In this document: one piece after another, positions 6,204 through 6,549 of the stretch | Numbering within the stretch: position 1 is the stretch's first letter | How the letters are laid out: every line of letters starts with the position of its first letter | Origin: Flavobacteriaceae bacterium UBA5079 | GTDB lineage: Bacteria > Bacteroidota > Bacteroidia > Flavobacteriales > Flavobacteriaceae | Length of the DNA stretch: 6,549 nucleotides | Reading direction: 5' to 3' | NCBI GenBank assembly: GCA_002414705.1 | Contig: DIAL01000018.1 | Location: 108,310-114,858 of the forward strand | Program-made: the position numbers and the translations under genes | The notes under the pieces: generated by a model | Seen by the model: only the letters and a program-made list of their open reading frames with translations | What the model was told of the DNA's origin: nothing | The model's database searches: none

Positions 6204-6227
6204 GTTTATTAATTGAAAACTAAAGAC

Positions 6228-6239
6228 ACAAAATTTTGT
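6228..6239. repeat. 12-bp perfect palindrome ACAAAATTTTGT
   Basis: This perfect 6+6 palindrome lies in the 46-bp gap between the BatE-like stop and the first small protein gene, about 25 bp before its ATG. It could be a regulator half-site pair or chance in AT-rich DNA. With no loop and no T-run it does not look like a terminator. Confidence 0.25.
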
Positions 6240-6249
6240 TTAAAGAATA

Positions 6250-6549
6250 TTAAAAATCTTTCAACAATTTAATATCACTTGCAGGAACCCAACCTGTTTT
6301 ACCATCGGTTAATTTAATCCGTTTCCAATTATCAACCGTATCCAACACCTGTACTTTAGTACCTTCATGAAGAAGAAAGGCCTCCGTACTTCTTAAGTTT
6401 GGCTCACTTTTTATTTGGCTTTCTTGAACAAAAACAATAGCTGGATTATCACTTTTATCTAAAGCGTATTTATTAAACGCAGACACCAATGACCCAAGCA
6501 TTAAAAACAGACCTATAAATCCTAAAGTAAATGATAAACGCTTTGTTTT
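6250..6549 (-). CDS. batE: BatE-like protein, C-terminal fragment with membrane helix and bacterial SH3 domain
   Basis: The reading frame is open to the right edge, and only the last 99 residues are in the window. A Met at 6501 is internal, so it is not the true start. Visible residues 5-25 (LSFTLGFIGLFLMLGSLVSAF region) form a transmembrane helix. Residues about 33-97 form a bacterial SH3 domain, with the AIVFVQESQIKSEPNLRS opening, an LHEGTKVQVLDTVDNWKRI core and the GWVPASDIKLL ending. This layout and the wording DKSDNPAIVF match the C-terminus of flavobacterial BatE, which carries TPR repeats before the helix. BatE is the last gene of the Bacteroidota moxR-bat operon, linked to envelope stress and oxygen tolerance. 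The TPR part cannot be seen here, so another TPR/SH3 protein is possible. It is probably unrelated in function to the carbon genes downstream. Confidence 0.75.
   Translation of the reverse strand, partial: KTKRLSFTLGFIGLFLMLGSLVSAFNKYALDKSDNPAIVFVQESQIKSEPNLRSTEAFLLHEGTKVQVLDTVDNWKRIKLTDGKTGWVPASDIKLLKDF

Overview
The window looks like chromosome of a flavobacterium (Bacteroidota), probably marine. The DNA is AT-rich. Several start codons follow A-rich TAAAA-type leaders rather than Shine-Dalgarno sites. The gene at the right edge reads as the C-terminus of BatE, a component of the Bacteroidota bat operon. The family assignments are read from motifs and remembered family patterns; no search was run.

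All genes lie on the minus strand, so the reading order is right to left. (1) 6549-6250: the end of a BatE-like protein, with one membrane helix and a bacterial SH3 domain. (2) 6203-5937 and 5700-5419: two small exported or membrane-anchored acidic proteins of unknown function. Their N-termini align without gaps, so they are diverged tandem paralogues. (3) 5330-2283: a tight three-gene unit encoding a SulP anion transporter, a UspA-like two-domain protein and a beta-carbonic anhydrase, with gaps of 6 and 12 bp. (4) 2054-1: a second unit encoding a BicA-like SulP transporter and, 5 bp downstream, a Can-type beta-carbonic anhydrase cut by the left edge. A 228-bp non-coding gap separates units 3 and 4.

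The likely joint function is inorganic-carbon acquisition. Two SulP transporters would bring in bicarbonate, and two cytoplasmic beta-carbonic anhydrases of different subtypes would interconvert it with CO2 for carboxylation reactions and pH balance. No RuBisCO or carboxysome gene is present in the window, so a heterotroph using anaplerotic CO2 fixation is the simplest reading. The two transporters differ at the cation-site position of TM8. One has Asp plus Thr as in sodium-coupled BicA, and the other has Glu as in proton-coupled SLC26/SulP proteins. The pair may therefore be driven by different ions.

No tRNA, rRNA, CRISPR array, insertion sequence or plus-strand gene was seen. The least explained parts are the two small paralogues, a long periplasmic insert in the BicA-like transporter, and short inverted repeats in front of the two transporter genes.
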